A stretch of 64,000 nt of DNA, taken from Eukaryota sp. TZLM1-RC. Taxonomy: Eukaryota; Metamonada: BaSk clade. This document shows, in pieces, positions 62,573 to 64,000 of the stretch; the stretch's first letter is position 1, and each line of letters starts with the position of its first letter. The notes under the pieces are model-generated. The model made no database searches. It had not been told where the DNA came from and worked only from the letters and a program-made list of their open reading frames with translations. Location of the stretch: assembly GCA_040285825.1 (NCBI GenBank), contig JAUPSS010000004.1:4843658-4907657 (forward strand). Direction: 5' to 3'. Position numbers and translations under genes: made by a program.

Positions 62573-63511
62573 ATGGCCTCACAAAACCCACAATACACAA
62601 TGGAGGCTCTTCAACCTTTTGAACCTTGTACACACTCAGACACAGATGATTCTGATGATGCTTATGTCATTGAGACAGCTGACCAACTTCACACAAATGT
62701 TGCTATCTCCGCAGCAGGCATGGACCCTGACCTAAACGACCCCAATGCTATTCGCCAGCGCCAGTCTGACATTGAAAACCTTCGAAGATATTATAAATCT
62801 CAGTTCCGTGTACTTAAAACCCTTCTCAGAAACCGCTCAGCCCATTATAATCAAATACGGTCAAATCACAGGCTCATATTCCGAAAGAAACGTCATGAAC
62901 TCGCCTCTTACGATAGTGTGGATCTACCCCCTCAACGGCCCGGTCAAAAGCAAAAGAAACATCCTTATACTCCCGTACAAAAGAAGGAAAAGAAGGAAGA
63001 ACCAAAAGCAATAGACTCTTCTTTAATTGATGCCCCGGAACCTTCCCGTAACACATGTGCTTACGTGTCAATCGAGAAACAGGAAGACCAGTCAACAGAA
63101 GTCAAGTGTAGTAATATGTCTATGCCATTTTCTAATTATTGCTACCCTCACATTCTATCAGATAAGGATCAACAACTCTACGTTGATTGCTCTGTTGAAG
63201 GTTGTATCGCTCCTATTCTGAAAGGTCAAGTTCCCCCTCTTTGTCCTGTACATTACATCCAAGCTGGGGGAAGGCTGGCTTCGTCAGATCCGGTCTTGGC
63301 GAAAGCCGCAGATGTGATTAAGCAAAAGGATAGTGGAAGACAGCTCAGTCAAGGTGAAAAGGATTCTCTACCAATTGGGGATGAGCATACTTATAGGGAA
63401 AAGGTGAGGTTTATAAAAGACACCATTGGAGAGCTTTTGGTGAGGAGGCAAAAGTACAGGAAGAGCGCTGCTACGAGGTCTCAGAGGAGGAGGGCAAGAG
63501 AGGAAAAGTAG
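62573..63511 (+). CDS. KANSL2-like zinc-finger protein
   Basis: I chose the ATG at 62573 (312 aa); the frame opens 10 codons earlier at a TTG. Residues about 160-235 form the C3Hc3H zinc-binding module found in KANSL2 and INO80D. It has CAYVSIEKQED, CSNMSMPFSNYCYPHI, then CSVEGCIAPILKG and PPLCPVHYI. KANSL2 is a subunit of the NSL histone acetyltransferase complex in the nucleus. A preceding basic stretch (RPGQKQKKHPYTPVQKKEKK) may be a nuclear signal. The C-terminal 80 residues are charged and end in Arg-rich repeats. An AATAAA lies about 100 bp after the TAG stop. Membership of NSL rather than another chromatin complex is inferred. Confidence 0.78.
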   Translation: MASQNPQYTMEALQPFEPCTHSDTDDSDDAYVIETADQLHTNVAISAAGMDPDLNDPNAIRQRQSDIENLRRYYKSQFRVLKTLLRNRSAHYNQIRSNHRLIFRKKRHELASYDSVDLPPQRPGQKQKKHPYTPVQKKEKKEEPKAIDSSLIDAPEPSRNTCAYVSIEKQEDQSTEVKCSNMSMPFSNYCYPHILSDKDQQLYVDCSVEGCIAPILKGQVPPLCPVHYIQAGGRLASSDPVLAKAADVIKQKDSGRQLSQGEKDSLPIGDEHTYREKVRFIKDTIGELLVRRQKYRKSAATRSQRRRAREEK

Positions 63512-63741
63512 GATCAGTGTGAAATTTTGGAAGTGTCAGTGTTTTGTGGCGTTATTTAGATTCAATTAATATAATTGATTTTTTTATTTTGACATTCATT
63601 TTAGCTTGGGGTTAATAAATATGACATTTGAATTGCAACACTTTTTGTTATTTTGATACTTCAAACAATATATAAATCATCAAATTTCTAACCCAACCTA
63701 AAAAACCAATCCAAAAACATTTATTACAACCAAACCATTAC

Positions 63742-64000
63742 CTAAATCTCGGCCACTATGCCTAACAGTGCAGCAAATTCAGCCCTCCACTTCAAAGTAA
63801 CATCTTCCAATGAAATAACAGATTTCGCTGCATTATCCCGAAGTTTTGAATACCATTCTCCATTACTAAACACATCTCTTGCCCTTTGAATTGCATAGCA
63901 GAGATCACCAACCTGATATCCCTTGAAAGTGAAACCATTTCCTTCCCTTGTTGCCTCTATTCTTGGATTAAACTCATGTACAGTATCTTTAAGGCCACCG
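63742..64000 (-). CDS. Starch/glycogen synthase GT5, C-terminal end (cut by window edge)
   Basis: The open frame from the right edge to a TAG at 63744-63742 encodes 85 residues. It begins in GGLKDTVHEFNP, the C-terminal nucleotide-sugar-binding loop typical of GT5 starch/glycogen synthases. GNGFTFKG, a helix with AIQRARDVF and WYSKLRDNAAKS follow, the order of the family's last helices. GT5 enzymes extend alpha-1,4-glucan from ADP- or UDP-glucose. They occur in plants, algae and bacteria, while animals and yeasts use GT3 for glycogen. A GT5 domain also sits in fungal alpha-1,3-glucan synthases, which cannot be excluded from this fragment. Confidence 0.75.
   Translation of the reverse strand, partial: GGLKDTVHEFNPRIEATREGNGFTFKGYQVGDLCYAIQRARDVFSNGEWYSKLRDNAAKSVISLEDVTLKWRAEFAALLGIVAEI

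Noticed and set aside
1-64000. CRISPR arrays, bacterial operons, rRNA genes
   Set aside because: No regularly spaced repeats or rRNA-like sequence were seen, and the gene content and introns are eukaryotic.

Overview
The window is nuclear DNA of a microbial eukaryote, probably a flagellated protist; I could not place it taxonomically. The evidence is a set of ordinary eukaryotic genes on both strands (VPS4, GNA1, a TAD3/ADAT3-like deaminase, DPH7, a WNK kinase, a KANSL2-type zinc-finger protein and a GT5 glucan synthase), very short GT...AG introns of 28-33 nt, AT-rich spacers, all three standard stop codons in use, and many retroelements. A probable dynein-assembly factor (DAAF9/shulin-like) and a kinesin-derived pseudo-motor suggest, but do not prove, a ciliated cell.

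Layout. 1-7 kb: a leucine-rich-repeat gene cut by the left edge, a decayed Fanzor/zinc-knuckle element, an unrecognised 448-aa gene, GNA1 and VPS4 (all minus). 7-13 kb: a decayed LINE with reverse transcriptase and restriction-like endonuclease (called LINE-A here), followed by a second Fanzor relic. 13.1-14.4 kb: a hAT element with intact ends, just upstream of a type II membrane glycosyltransferase gene. 16.4-18.5 kb: a third Fanzor relic. 19.5-23.5 kb: a truncated LINE-A, then TAD3 and DPH7 in convergent orientation. 23.4-24.8 kb: a relic with a Ulp1-type protease. 26.8-27.6 kb: an ATPase-less paralogue of the VPS4 gene. 28.3-34.5 kb: a degenerate chromodomain LTR retroelement with 81-bp LTRs, interrupted by a young gag-only LTR element. 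34.9-43.6 kb: a coiled-coil gene, two more truncated LINE-A copies, the kinesin-like gene and an unrecognised 586-aa gene. 43.7-54.0 kb: a second LINE (LINE-B) split by a nearly intact 7.4-kb chromodomain LTR retrotransposon. 55-56.3 kb: a fifth LINE-A copy. 57-64 kb: the WNK kinase, the DAAF9-like gene divergent from the KANSL2-like gene, and the end of a glucan synthase gene.

The most interesting point is a pair of related genes. VPS4 (624 aa predicted) carries about 190 extra residues after its normal C-terminus. A separate gene 20 kb away encodes only the MIT domain plus that same extra domain, with its intron at the identical position and phase and no AAA ATPase. This looks like a lineage-specific ESCRT regulator. 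Other items worth a check are three relics of Fanzor (RNA-guided nuclease) genes, the gag-only element with identical LTRs, an LTR whose sequence contains the gag start codon, and a kinesin motor without its ATP-binding loop. All calls come from reading the sequence; no database search was possible.
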